A stretch of DNA of 64,000 bases, taken from SIG714 sp964638675. GTDB taxonomy: Bacteria; Bacillota; Clostridia; Oscillospirales; CAG-272. A program made the position numbers and the translations under genes. Location of the stretch: contig CAZXAU010000006.1 of assembly GCA_964638675.1 (NCBI GenBank), positions 81,661 to 145,660 of the forward strand. The letters are read 5' to 3'. Every line of letters begins with the position of its first letter. Within the stretch, counting starts at the first letter, position 1. The notes under the pieces were generated by a model. That model ran no database searches. It had not been told where the DNA came from and worked only from the letters and a program-made list of their open reading frames with translations. Positions 42,424 to 51,561 of this stretch are shown here, piece after piece.

Positions 42424-44235
42424 TCATCCGAGACGCTTTTCAAGAGCGAAGAGCTCCTGATACATTTCGCTCGGAACATGATCTCCGACCTGTACATAGA
42501 AGTCCTTGATATTTGCGATATCAGCCTTCCATGATTCAACATCGATAGAAAGAAGATCCTTAATGGTCTCGGTTGTAACACCCTTATCCTCAAGTCCTGA
42601 TACATCGATATCTTCGGGCTTCGGAATATATCCGATAGGAGTTTCAACAGCGTCAACTGTTCCTTCGCATCTTGCGAGGATCCAGAGGAGAACTCTCATG
42701 TTGTCACCGAATCCGGGCCAAATGAAGTTTCCGTTATCATCTGTTCTGAACCAGTTTACATGGAAGATCTTAGGAGCGTTTTCGCCTATAACCTTGCCCA
42801 TGTTGATCCAATGCTTCCAATAGTCGCCCATGTTGTATCCAACGAAGGGTCTCATAGCCATCGGGTCACGACGAACTACGCCGAGAGCACCTGCAGCTGC
42901 TGCGGTTGTTTCGGAAGCCATGATAGATCCGACAAACGCACCGTGCTGCCAGTTGAATGACTGGTAAACCAGCGGAGCGGTCTTTGCTCTGCGTCCGCCG
43001 AAGATGATTGCCGATACCGGAACACCCTTGAGTGAATCGAATTCAGAGCTGAGGCAGGGGCAGTTCTTTGCCGACGCTGTAAATCTTGAGTTCGGATGAG
43101 CACCAGATGTATTGATCTTATCAGCCTTGTTGTATGTTGTGTAATCCCAAGCTTCGCCCTTCCAGTTGATAGCGCCGTCTTCGGGCTTCGGAGGTTCATC
43201 GTTGAGACCTTCCCACCATACTGTATTCTCTTTTGCGTTGTAGCAAACATTTGTAAAGATAGTGTCTTTACGGCATGTGAGAAGTGCGTTGGGGTTGGAT
43301 TTCATGTTTGTTCCGGGAGCAACTCCGAAGAAGCCGTTCTCGGGGTTGACAGCATAAAGCTTGCCATCTTCCTTGTTTACACGGAGCCAAGCGATATCGT
43401 CGCCGACTGTCCATACTTTGTAGCCCTTTTCCTGATAGGACTTAGGAGGAATAAGCATAGCCAGGTTGGTTTTTCCGCAAGCTGACGGGAATGCAGCTGT
43501 AACATATTTGATCTCGCCGTTAGGATATTCAAGACCGAGAATGAGCATATGCTCAGCCATCCAGCCTTCTTTACGTCCGAGGTAAGAAGCTATACGGAGA
43601 GCAAAGCACTTCTTTCCGAGGAGTACGTTTCCGCCGTATGCCGAGTTGACCGACATGATGGTGTTGTCCTGCGGGAAGTGTGTGATGTATCTGTTATCGG
43701 GGTCGCAATCAGCAACAGCGTGAAGTCCCTTGATATAGTCGGGAGAATCGCCGAGAGCGTCAATAACATTCTTTCCGACTCTTGTCATGATGATCATGTT
43801 GAGAACAACATAGATAGAGTCTGTGAGCTCGATACCGATCTTAGCAAAGTCGGAACCGACAACACCCATTGAATAAGGAATGACATACATTGTCTTTCCC
43901 TTCATTGAGCCTGTGTAGAGCTTGTTGAGAGTAGCATACATTTCTGTAGGCTCAACCCAGTTATTGATGTTTCCTGCTTCTTCTTTTGTAGGAGTGCAGA
44001 TAAATGTTCTGCCTTCAACACGTGCAACGTCATTTACTGCTGTTCTGTGAAGGAAGCAGTTGGGATATACTTCAGGGTTAAGCTTGATAAGCTCTCCTGT
44101 AGAGCAAGCTTCATCACGGAGTGCCTGAGTCTGCTCTTCGCTGCCGTCGATCCATACGATTTCTTTGGGCTGTGTCATTTTAGCCACTTCGTCGATCCAC
44201 TCATTGACATACTTATTAGTTGTTAATGATGCCAT
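42424..44235 (-). CDS. pckG: Phosphoenolpyruvate carboxykinase (GTP)
   Basis: Start ATG 44235 (MASLTTNKYVNEWID) after AAGAGGTAATATT; the frame extends 21 codons further with no ribosome site. 603 residues, GTP-type: P-loop region FPSACGKTNLAMLIPP near 260, VGDDIAWLR (metal) near 288, the hyper-reactive Cys in the P-loop, and FGGRRAKTAPLVYQS near 415. It interconverts oxaloacetate and PEP; in fermenters it often runs in the PEP-carboxylating direction. Confidence 0.96.
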   Translation of the reverse strand: MASLTTNKYVNEWIDEVAKMTQPKEIVWIDGSEEQTQALRDEACSTGELIKLNPEVYPNCFLHRTAVNDVARVEGRTFICTPTKEEAGNINNWVEPTEMYATLNKLYTGSMKGKTMYVIPYSMGVVGSDFAKIGIELTDSIYVVLNMIIMTRVGKNVIDALGDSPDYIKGLHAVADCDPDNRYITHFPQDNTIMSVNSAYGGNVLLGKKCFALRIASYLGRKEGWMAEHMLILGLEYPNGEIKYVTAAFPSACGKTNLAMLIPPKSYQEKGYKVWTVGDDIAWLRVNKEDGKLYAVNPENGFFGVAPGTNMKSNPNALLTCRKDTIFTNVCYNAKENTVWWEGLNDEPPKPEDGAINWKGEAWDYTTYNKADKINTSGAHPNSRFTASAKNCPCLSSEFDSLKGVPVSAIIFGGRRAKTAPLVYQSFNWQHGAFVGSIMASETTAAAAGALGVVRRDPMAMRPFVGYNMGDYWKHWINMGKVIGENAPKIFHVNWFRTDDNGNFIWPGFGDNMRVLLWILARCEGTVDAVETPIGYIPKPEDIDVSGLEDKGVTTETIKDLLSIDVESWKADIANIKDFYVQVGDHVPSEMYQELFALEKRLG

Positions 44236-44286
44236 AATATTACCTCTTATATAAAAATTTTTATTTGACCATTCTTTGTCATGTAC

Positions 44287-44315
44287 ACTATACCACAAAT
44301 TATTTTTTTTTTCAA
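44287..44315 (-). promoter_or_regulatory. Promoter of pckG
   Basis: Minus strand TTGAAA, 17 bases, TATAGT, in an A-rich tract. Confidence 0.65.
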
Positions 44316-44474
44316 TAGCTTATTGATGAATTTTATATTTTTTTGTTTTTTTTCCATTTTATAATATAAAGCTATCAAGCAATTAAATTATTTTATTGAT
44401 ATTCACCACTTGATCGTTATCTCATGCAGGAGCTGAATCGGTCATATATTATCCAAATCGTGCAAAAATTCTTT

Positions 44475-45338
44475 TCATTTATATGTTTCGATCGCATCGC
44501 TGAGCCTGACGAAATCGGCAATTGCAAGCTTTTCTCCGCGGATATTTTCACCAAATCCCAATTGCTTCAGAAGGTCTGTAAGCTCGGCTTTCGTAAAATT
44601 CGGAAATTCGGACATCAGAGAGTTCACAAGCGTTTTTCTTCTCTGGGCAAAGGCTCCTCTTATCACCCGTGATAGCATTTTTGTATTCTTAGCAGTTATC
44701 GGTTTTGTTTCGTATAAATCGATCCGCATGACGCATGATGTCACGTTCGGTGCCGGATAAAAGTTGCCCGGTGCTACTGAAAAGAGCTTTTTTGCACAGC
44801 CGTAATATGCTATGGCGGCACTGACGGCACCGTAATCTCCTTCTGTATTTCCCGAACAAAGCCTGTCGGCAACCTCTTTTTGCACCATTACGGTTATTGA
44901 AGCGATAGGAAGCTCACTTTCAATCAGTGACATGAGTATCGGCGTTGTGATGTAGTAAGGCAGATTCGCACAAACACGCACACAGGCACAATCGGAAAAA
45001 TGCTCTTCAATGACCCGATGCAGATTCAATTTCAGGACATCTTCATTTATCACACTTACATTGTCGAAATCGGCAAGAGTATGTTGCAGAACAGGAATCA
45101 GCTGACTGTCGATCTCAATTGCAACTACCTTTTTTGCAATTTTACAAAGCTCACGTGTCAGAACACCGATACCCGGACCGATCTCTATGATCCCATCATT
45201 TTCGCTCCTGACGCCTTCGGCGGCGATTCGCTCTACTATGTTTTTGTTTGTCAAAAAATTCTGACCGTATTTCTTTTTTACAGTAATTCCGTTTTGAGAT
45301 AATATCTCTTTTATCTCTCCGAGATTTGTCAATTCCAT
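44475..45338 (-). CDS. rsmA: 16S rRNA (adenine1518/1519-N6)-dimethyltransferase
   Basis: 287 residues. KKKYGQNFLTNKNIVERI at 21-38, SAM motif IEIGPGIGVLTREL near 52, and the catalytic NLPYYITTPIL near 125. It dimethylates two adenines near the 16S 3' end; its loss gives kasugamycin resistance. The gene is divergent from tRNA-Thr. Confidence 0.96.
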   Translation of the reverse strand: MELTNLGEIKEILSQNGITVKKKYGQNFLTNKNIVERIAAEGVRSENDGIIEIGPGIGVLTRELCKIAKKVVAIEIDSQLIPVLQHTLADFDNVSVINEDVLKLNLHRVIEEHFSDCACVRVCANLPYYITTPILMSLIESELPIASITVMVQKEVADRLCSGNTEGDYGAVSAAIAYYGCAKKLFSVAPGNFYPAPNVTSCVMRIDLYETKPITAKNTKMLSRVIRGAFAQRRKTLVNSLMSEFPNFTKAELTDLLKQLGFGENIRGEKLAIADFVRLSDAIETYK

Positions 45339-45398
45339 ATTCTTTATCCTGTCTCGTTTGATTTTCTTTTAAAAAAAATAGTTTTTTTAAAAATGCTG

Positions 45399-45427
45399 TT
45401 GACAAAATCACAACTTTGTGATATACT
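45399..45427 (+). promoter_or_regulatory. Promoter of tRNA-Thr
   Basis: TTGACA, 17 bases ending TGA, TATACT, 10 bases before the tRNA. Confidence 0.88.
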
Positions 45428-45437
45428 TCATTCCGAT

Positions 45438-45513
45438 GCTGGTGTAGCACAGTCGGTAGTGCAGCTGATTCGTAATCAGCAGGTCGTGTGTTCAAGTCAC
45501 ATCACCAGCTCCA
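45438..45513 (+). tRNA. tRNA-Thr (anticodon CGU)
   Basis: Acceptor GCTGGTG/CACCAGC, anticodon stem CTGAT/ATCAG with loop TTCGTAA, T-arm GTGTG-TTCAAGT-CACAT, discriminator T and encoded CCA. Confidence 0.96.
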
Positions 45514-45515
45514 AG

Positions 45516-45545
45516 AGATTCCGTCTTTCGGAATCTTTTTTGTTT
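45516..45545 (+). terminator. Terminator of tRNA-Thr
   Basis: AGATTCCG-TCTTT-CGGAATCT followed by a T-run. Confidence 0.9.
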
Positions 45546-45703
45546 TTAAAGCATTTTCCGAAAATGAATATACCACACTTTGATACCCGTTGTCAACACT
45601 TTTCGAAAAATGAAGAGGTGAATAAACCGATATGTATACAATTGCATTGAATAACAAATGCTTTAAGGGGCATAATTAGAATAAACCAACCAAAAGGAGT
45701 TAG

Positions 45704-46039
45704 ATGATTATGCCCGATTTAAAATGTTCTGTTACAAAATGTAATTACAATTGCACAGGTCTTTGCAGTCTTGACGGAATAGAGGTCTGCGGAGGAGGTA
45801 AAAAAGAGAATACCGCTTGTGCAAGCTTTACCGATGCTCCGTCATCGATCAATTCAATGTGCAGAGATCTCGGCGCAAAAAAAGAGACGTCTGTCAGTTG
45901 CTCGGCAAAGGATTGCACTTTCAACAAATCGGAAAAATGTACAGCGTCAAGCATCGATATCTGCAAGTGCCCGGGATGTCACTGCGATCCATGCACCTGC
46001 GGCGATACCGAATGCTCGAGCTTTAAAAAAAGAAGCTGA
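45704..46039 (+). CDS. Cysteine-rich DUF1540 protein (two domains)
   Basis: 111 residues with 18 Cys. Domain 1 begins LKCSVTKCNYNCTGLC and ends TACASF; domain 2 begins VSCSAKDCTFNKSEKC and ends TECSSF, with an extra CKCPGCHCDPCTC insertion. The CxVxxCxYN start is the DUF1540 mark and suggests a metal-binding protein; DUF1540 proteins are known from spore-forming clostridia but no function is established. Two ATGs (45704, 45710) follow AAAGGAG; the choice is open. Confidence 0.88.
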   Translation: MIMPDLKCSVTKCNYNCTGLCSLDGIEVCGGGKKENTACASFTDAPSSINSMCRDLGAKKETSVSCSAKDCTFNKSEKCTASSIDICKCPGCHCDPCTCGDTECSSFKKRS

Positions 46040-46074
46040 TATTCAAAAGCACAATAATTAAATTACTGAAATCA

Positions 46075-46122
46075 AAAATATACCGCTATCTGCACCAGTT
46101 GCAGAAGAGCGGTATATTTTTC
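46075..46122 (+). terminator. Terminator of the DUF1540 gene
   Basis: AAAATATACCGCT/AGCGGTATATTTT with an inner CTGCA/TGCAG pairing, followed by T-rich sequence. Confidence 0.88.
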
Positions 46123-46156
46123 TGTATTGAACTCTGTATTTTTTTCCGAAAACCCT

Positions 46157-46185
46157 TTGACAAATCGTATGCAATATGCTACAAT
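46157..46185 (+). promoter_or_regulatory. Promoter of the hydrogenase gene
   Basis: TTGACA, 17 bases, TACAAT; leader of about 87 bases. Confidence 0.78.
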
Positions 46186-46278
46186 GCTCTCATAAATTTA
46201 GCTTTGAAATATATCGATCAGAAAAAATACAAATAACAATTCCGATATAAAACATCGGTAAACCACAAAGGAAGTATA

Positions 46279-47712
46279 ATGCATATATTTGATACAAAAA
46301 TTCAGATGATCAAGCACAGAGTGCTTGTTGAAGTCGCAAAGGCGGCGTGGTCGGGAAATCTCTCCACTGCGGCTTTTGAAATACCGAAAATAATAAAGCC
46401 GGGAAAAAAGGCAACAACACGATGCTGTGTATATAAAGAACGTGCGATCGTGTCGGAGCGTGTGAGGATCGCTATGGGTGGGAATTCCGATAATCCGAAC
46501 ATAATCGAGGTTATTGATATCGCCTGCGATGAATGCCCTATTGCAGGGTATGAGGTCACCGAATTCTGTCGTGGATGTCTTGCACATCACTGTTCCGAGA
46601 TCTGTCCCCGAGGTGCAATAACTCACGATGCAAATCATATTTCGCACATCGATAAATCCAAATGCGTTAATTGCGGAGCGTGTGCGAAGGTATGCCCATA
46701 TGACGCCATTATCAGCCGCAAACGCCCTTGCTTGAGTGCCTGCAAGGTGAAAGCAATATCAATGGACGCTGACGGTGCGGCATTAATCGATAATAAAAAA
46801 TGCATAGAATGCGGTGCATGTATATACCACTGCCCATTCGGAGCTATTGCCGACAAATCATATATAACCGATGTCATTGACCTGCTGAAAGGCAGTGCAA
46901 ATGGTGAGAATTACAATACATACGCAATTATTGCACCCTCGTTTGCAAGTCAGTTCAGGTACACAACTCCCGGAAAAGTTATATCGGGCATTAAGGCACT
47001 CGGATTCAAATATATAGATGAGGTTGCTCTCGGCGCAGATATGACCGCAAAGCATGAAGCCGCAGAGTTGAGTGAAAAGCAATTTCTGACAAGCTCATGC
47101 TGTCCTGCCTTTGTTAGATTTGTCGAAATAAACTTTCCGGCACTTAAAAAATATATTTCGGACACACTCTCACCTATGGCGATGCTTGCAAAGTTCATAA
47201 AGGACAATGATGCTGATGCAAAAATAGTATTCATCGGTCCGTGCACTGCCAAAAAGAGCGAGAGAAACAAAGAGAATGTAAAAGCCTACGTTGACTCAGT
47301 TATCACCTTTGAAGAGCTTCAGGCACTTTTTGAAAGCCGCGGGATAGATGTTGATTCGCTTGATGAAGAAACGCTTGAAAATGCTTCGCCATTCGGCAGA
47401 AAATTCGCAGTATCGGGGGGAGTAAGCGAAGCTGTAAAGCAGGCGCTTACAGAACAAGGTGAAGACAGCATCGACTTTTCTCCCTGTGTCTGCAACGGAA
47501 TTGAGGAATGCCGTATTGCGCTTCTCAAAAAGAACAAGGGGATCCTCAATGCAAACTTCATCGAGGGTATGGCTTGTGTCGGCGGATGCATAAACGGTTC
47601 AGGATGTTTGACCCACAGCGACAAAAACCGTACAGACGTCGAAAATCACGCATTATCATCCGATAAAAAGACGATCGACACTGCCGTAAATGATGCGAAA
47701 AACCGAAAGTGA
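46279..47712 (+). CDS. Monomeric [FeFe] hydrogenase, group-B-like
   Basis: 477 residues. N-terminal ferredoxin-like region with several Cys clusters (CRGCLAHHCSEICPRGAI, CVNCGACAKVCPYDAI, CLSACKVKAI, CIECGACIYHCPFGAI). H-cluster motifs: LTSSCCPAFVRF near 275 (L1), FIGPCTAKKSE near 325 (L2) and EGMACVGGCINGSG near 440 (L3); four cluster-ligand cysteines are in place. The PCTAKK and CCPAF variants resemble the monomeric group-B type of anaerobic Firmicutes. The maturases HydE/F/G are not in the window. Monocistronic. Confidence 0.88.
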   Translation: MHIFDTKIQMIKHRVLVEVAKAAWSGNLSTAAFEIPKIIKPGKKATTRCCVYKERAIVSERVRIAMGGNSDNPNIIEVIDIACDECPIAGYEVTEFCRGCLAHHCSEICPRGAITHDANHISHIDKSKCVNCGACAKVCPYDAIISRKRPCLSACKVKAISMDADGAALIDNKKCIECGACIYHCPFGAIADKSYITDVIDLLKGSANGENYNTYAIIAPSFASQFRYTTPGKVISGIKALGFKYIDEVALGADMTAKHEAAELSEKQFLTSSCCPAFVRFVEINFPALKKYISDTLSPMAMLAKFIKDNDADAKIVFIGPCTAKKSERNKENVKAYVDSVITFEELQALFESRGIDVDSLDEETLENASPFGRKFAVSGGVSEAVKQALTEQGEDSIDFSPCVCNGIEECRIALLKKNKGILNANFIEGMACVGGCINGSGCLTHSDKNRTDVENHALSSDKKTIDTAVNDAKNRK

Positions 47713-47746
47713 TCATATTCATGGCATGATTTATTAAATGAAATAT

Positions 47747-47800
47747 AAAACCACGGTTATGGGATATTTAAAATCGATCCCTACTCCGTGGTTTTAGTTT
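47747..47800. terminator. Terminator, convergent hydrogenase and DUF362 genes
   Basis: AAAACCACGG/CCGTGGTTTT with inner GGGAT/ATCCC pairing and T/A flanks on both sides. Confidence 0.85.
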
Positions 47801-47839
47801 AATATCTGTAATATAAAATTTTACAAAAAGCAATATCAA

Positions 47840-48706
47840 TCAGTCAACCGTTATCAGCTCATATTCACGGCTTCCTATGCCAAGTGATGCCGCCGCTTCG
47901 ATAGTATGCACGCCGTTTCTCGATTCAACCCTTTCAAGGAAATGCTGTTTTCCGGGATCATTCGAAGAATGTACCAGGTCTAAACAAGCCTGATCTATGG
48001 CAACAGGGTCGTCCGACACAAGAATGCCTATATCTGCGATACAGGGATCTTCGGCAACCGCACAGCAGTCACAGTCGACCGACATATTTTTCATGACATT
48101 TACATATAAAATGTTACCTTTGAAGAAATCCACAATGCTTGATGCGGCGTCTGCCATCGATTCAAGAAAGAGATCGTGATCTGCCGTCCATATCTTCTCA
48201 GGCTCGCCCGCCCCGTGGATATAAGCTTTGCCGTATGACGATGCAACGCCTATCGACAGTTGTTTCAGTGCTCCGCCGTAGCCGCCCATCGGATGTCCTT
48301 TGAAATGCGAAAGCACCACCATAGAATCATAATTCCTGAGATTCTTTCCGACATAATTCTTTTTGATGACCTTGCCCTGCGGAATTTCAAGAACATCGTC
48401 AGGTCCTTCGCCGTCCATCAGATCGACAGTAAAATATTTTGTCCATCCGTGAAAACCTATCGCCTTCAGATGCTTTACCGTAGTGTTGCGTTCCCCGTCA
48501 TAAGCCGTATTGCACTCAACAACAGTTCCGCCGATATGATCTATCACCGGCTTCCAGAAGTCGGGACGGAGAAAATTCTGATTTCCTACCTCTCCCGAGT
48601 GAAGCTTGACAGCTATATTTCCTTTGAGTTCCCTTCCGAGAAGGCTGTACATCTGCAATACCTTTTCAGGTGTTATTTTTTTTGTAAAATATACCTTGGA
48701 TTTCAT
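47840..48706 (-). CDS. DUF362 domain protein
   Basis: 288 residues with the DUF362 features VKLHSGEVGNQNFLRP, VVLSHFKGHPMGGYGGALKQLSIGVAS near 135-160 and DCDCCAVAEDPCIADIGILVSDDPVAIDQACLDL near 207-240. The usual ferredoxin domain is absent, though the CDCC cluster could bind a metal. Family function is unknown. It follows the M18 peptidase gene on the same strand, separated by a dispersed palindromic repeat; the ribosome site is weak. Confidence 0.85.
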   Translation of the reverse strand: MKSKVYFTKKITPEKVLQMYSLLGRELKGNIAVKLHSGEVGNQNFLRPDFWKPVIDHIGGTVVECNTAYDGERNTTVKHLKAIGFHGWTKYFTVDLMDGEGPDDVLEIPQGKVIKKNYVGKNLRNYDSMVVLSHFKGHPMGGYGGALKQLSIGVASSYGKAYIHGAGEPEKIWTADHDLFLESMADAASSIVDFFKGNILYVNVMKNMSVDCDCCAVAEDPCIADIGILVSDDPVAIDQACLDLVHSSNDPGKQHFLERVESRNGVHTIEAAASLGIGSREYELITVD

Positions 48707-48719
48707 TTCTTTTATATTT

Positions 48720-48772
48720 GGGAAAACTTTCTGAAGAAAGTTTCCCCAAACCCTTTCAAAGACTTTATTAAA
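48720..48772 (-). repeat. Dispersed palindromic repeat, reverse copy
   Basis: AACTTTCTGAAGAAAGTTT followed by CAAAGACTTTATT is the reverse complement of the junction between units in the 11.4-kb tandem repeat (AATAAAGTCTTTGAAAG...AACTTTCT). It lies between the M18 peptidase and DUF362 genes. Confidence 0.7.
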
Positions 48773-48861
48773 TTGGATGAACAGAGGGATCAGAGTACAA
48801 TTAGGAGAAATCTCAATCGACAGCTCTTATCTGTCCTTATCCGATTGAAAGATTCAAATAA

Positions 48862-50253
48862 TCAGATAATATTGAATGCTCTGAATGCTCTGTACGTCAT
48901 ATACAGGTCGTTCTTAGAGATGCACTCATATGTTGCATGCATTGAAAGTACCGGTACGCCGAGGTCAACAACATCGATATTCTTTTCAGAAATATATACT
49001 GCAACCGTTCCTCCGCCGCCCTGATCGACCTTTCCGAGCTCGCCTGTCTGCCATACGACATTGTCAGCATCGAAAATCCTGCGTACAAATCCCACAAACT
49101 CTGCGTTACAGTCGTTTGTGCCGCTCTTTCCGCCGGAGCCTGTGTATTTTGTGAGGACTACGCCGCCGTTGACAACGCAGGCATTATTTCTTTCATAAAC
49201 ATCTGAATAATTCGGGTCATATGCCGCATTTACGTCTGCCGAAAGGCATTTGGTATTTGCCTTGACAACATTGATATCCTTGCCGAGTGATCTGCACATT
49301 TCGTCGATAAGATCGATAAATATGCCGCTCTTCATACCGGAGTTTCCGCCGCTTCCTATCTCTTCTTTATCGGCAAGTACAGCCATTACGGTATGCTTGC
49401 TCTCGTCGGAGTCAAGTATAGCACTTATTGCAGGATACGAGCAAACTCTGTCGTCATGTCCGTATGCACCAATAAGAGATCTGTCAAGACCGATCTCTCT
49501 TGCCTTATATGCAGGAACAACCTCAAGCTCAGCCGATGTGAAATCCTCTTCGACTATGCCGTATTTTTCATTGAGGAGCTTCATGAGGGCAAGCTTGATT
49601 CCCTCGCCGCCCGATTCCTTCATCGGAATTGTTCCGAGCATAACATTCAGCTTTTCACCGGGGATAAAGCTTCCTGCCGATTTGGACATCTGATCTCTTC
49701 CAAGATGGGGGAGAAGGTCGCTGATATAGAGTACGGGATCGCTGTCATCTTCGCCGATCGTAATATCAACGCTTGTACCATCGCTCTTTATAACAACGCC
49801 GTGAAGTGCAAGAGGAGTTGTGACCCACTGATATTTCTTAATTCCGCCGTAATAGTGTGTCTTGAAATATCCGATTCCGCTTTCCTCATAAAGGGGGTGC
49901 GGTTTGAGGTCAAGTCTGGGAGAATCGATGTGCGATGCCGATACTCTGATTCCCTCCTCAATATCCTCGCTTCCGATTCTGAAAACATATATCGACTTGC
50001 CTCTGTTGTTATAATAATATTTACCACCGACTTCGATCTTTTCGCCCAGCTTATAAGGCTTGTAACCCTTTGCTTCGACAAGCTTTATAGTGGTTTTAAC
50101 GCACTCTCTTTCGGTTTTGGAGGAGTCAAGGAATTCCATATATCCCTTTGCATACTCCTGTGCTTCCTTAACTTCCTCTTCGGACATGACATCGTATGTC
50201 ATTTTCTGCTTGAAGAGAAGCTTTTCTTTTAATTCTTTGATTTCATCACTCAT
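48862..50253 (-). CDS. M18 family aminopeptidase
   Basis: Start ATG 50253 after AAGGAGGATTTTATT; 463 residues (the frame runs 10 codons further). Dinuclear zinc aminopeptidase: VSASHIDSPRLDLKPHPLYEE near 85 (first metal His/Asp), DKEEIGSGGNSGMKSG near 302 (catalytic Glu pair), SADVNAAYDPNY near 344 (Asp ligand) and SMHATYE near 440 (His ligand). Cytosolic, releases N-terminal residues; APE-type specificity cannot be read. Confidence 0.94.
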   Translation of the reverse strand: MSDEIKELKEKLLFKQKMTYDVMSEEEVKEAQEYAKGYMEFLDSSKTERECVKTTIKLVEAKGYKPYKLGEKIEVGGKYYYNNRGKSIYVFRIGSEDIEEGIRVSASHIDSPRLDLKPHPLYEESGIGYFKTHYYGGIKKYQWVTTPLALHGVVIKSDGTSVDITIGEDDSDPVLYISDLLPHLGRDQMSKSAGSFIPGEKLNVMLGTIPMKESGGEGIKLALMKLLNEKYGIVEEDFTSAELEVVPAYKAREIGLDRSLIGAYGHDDRVCSYPAISAILDSDESKHTVMAVLADKEEIGSGGNSGMKSGIFIDLIDEMCRSLGKDINVVKANTKCLSADVNAAYDPNYSDVYERNNACVVNGGVVLTKYTGSGGKSGTNDCNAEFVGFVRRIFDADNVVWQTGELGKVDQGGGGTVAVYISEKNIDVVDLGVPVLSMHATYECISKNDLYMTYRAFRAFNII

Positions 50254-50279
50254 AATAAAATCCTCCTTGATTAAATACT

Positions 50280-50888
50280 TCAATCACAATTTTTATATTT
50301 ATCATAATAATAATTTATACGCTTTATATACGCATTCGCCTGTGCTTTGGGTGTATTGAATATAACACCATCCTTTGTATATTGCGGGTCCTGAAGCCAT
50401 TTATTGACATTTCCGATGCCCGCATTATAAGCTATGTGTACATTATTCCAATTGCCGAGCCTTTCATACAGCCATGCAAGATAGTAGGTGCAGGCATCTA
50501 TATTTACCGACGGATCGTACAATCTCTCGGGGTCAAATTTTTCGCCCCGTCGCTCACATACATCCTGATATGTCGAAGGTAACATCTGCATGAGTCCTCT
50601 TGCATCACTCTTAGAGCGTGACAGCGGATTGAAATCGCTTTCGACCTTGATCACGGCAAATATACGTTCTTCCTCTATGCCGTATTTTGCTGCCGCCTTC
50701 CTGACATCAACAAGATACTGCTTTGGGTATTCTGTGCTTTCATGATCTGCAGGTGTACGGCTCACAACATATGACTTAAGCCATACAAGAAATATGAGCA
50801 ACAGTGCAAATAATATCATAAAGACAATATCGCCGGAGCTGAAAATACGACCTTTGCCGATCTTTCTATCATTCTCATTTCTGCTCAT
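50280..50888 (-). CDS. Membrane-anchored lytic transglycosylase (SLT domain)
   Basis: 202 residues: cytoplasmic basic start, transmembrane helix about 22-42, then a lysozyme-like SLT domain. The catalytic Glu is in AVIKVESDFNP near 86; SDARGLMQMLPSTY, DPSVNIDACTYYLAWLYERLGN and IAYNAGIGNVNKWL are the family motifs. It cleaves peptidoglycan glycan strands from outside. It is between coaE (17 bases) and the M18 gene (26 bases), in one operon. Confidence 0.93.
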   Translation of the reverse strand: MSRNENDRKIGKGRIFSSGDIVFMILFALLLIFLVWLKSYVVSRTPADHESTEYPKQYLVDVRKAAAKYGIEEERIFAVIKVESDFNPLSRSKSDARGLMQMLPSTYQDVCERRGEKFDPERLYDPSVNIDACTYYLAWLYERLGNWNNVHIAYNAGIGNVNKWLQDPQYTKDGVIFNTPKAQANAYIKRINYYYDKYKNCD

Positions 50889-50905
50889 ATAATCAAAGCC
50901 TTCCG

Positions 50906-51496
50906 TTATAAAGAATAATCATCAAAAATAATCTGAATCTGATGGAGAATGTCGTCATCTCCCTCATTGAGAATAATATAATCGCTCCTTTTCAAATATT
51001 CCTCATTTGTCATCTGATTTGCAATTCTTGCTTCGGCATCGGACAGACTGATCATGTCACGAAACATAATTCTCTGCCGTCTCACGCCGAGAGAAGCTAT
51101 AACGCAGATTACACTGTCGAAATCCTTATCCATACCAGATTCAAAAAGCTGTGGAGCATCAACAAAGACGGCGGCAAAGCCTTCTTTTTCACGTTTATCC
51201 ATCCATTCAAGGCAGTATTCCCTGACTGCTTTATGTACTATCGAGTTAAGGGTCAGAAGCTTGTTCCTGTCGGCAAACACTATATTACCGAGAGTCCTGC
51301 GGTCGATCTTTCCGTCTTTGCAAACATCCGCACCGAAGGCTGAGACGATCTGAGATTTCAGGTCCTCATCATTTTCGTACATCGAATGAACAAGGCTGTC
51401 TGTATTGAGACAGGGAAAATTGTATTTTTTCTCAATTATCGAGCAAACATATCCCTTTCCGCAACCCGTTGGACCGGTCAGTGCAAATCTATTCAT
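50906..51496 (-). CDS. coaE: Dephospho-CoA kinase
   Basis: 196 residues. P-loop LTGPTGCGKGYV at 6-17, NTDSLVHSMYE near 32, DRRTLGNIVFADRNKL near 67 and SDYIILNEGD near 178. Catalyses the last step of CoA synthesis. First gene of the coaE-SLT-M18(-DUF362) operon. The final step gene coaE and the penultimate coaD (21.2 kb) are both in the window but unlinked. Confidence 0.94.
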   Translation of the reverse strand: MNRFALTGPTGCGKGYVCSIIEKKYNFPCLNTDSLVHSMYENDEDLKSQIVSAFGADVCKDGKIDRRTLGNIVFADRNKLLTLNSIVHKAVREYCLEWMDKREKEGFAAVFVDAPQLFESGMDKDFDSVICVIASLGVRRQRIMFRDMISLSDAEARIANQMTNEEYLKRSDYIILNEGDDDILHQIQIIFDDYSL

Positions 51497-51516
51497 AAAG
51501 CAATCACCCCGAAATG

Positions 51517-51545
51517 AGTATATACTATATCTTCCGATTTGTCAA
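51517..51545 (-). promoter_or_regulatory. Promoter of the coaE operon
   Basis: Minus strand TTGACA, 17 bases, TATACT. Confidence 0.8.
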
Positions 51546-51561
51546 CAGAAAAATTTACAGC

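Noticed and set aside
46198..46647. 149-codon minus-strand frame opposite the hydrogenase start
   Set aside because: Shadow of the hydrogenase gene.
48260..49024. 254-codon plus-strand frame opposite DUF362 and M18 genes
   Set aside because: Antisense to two well-supported genes and no recognisable protein features.
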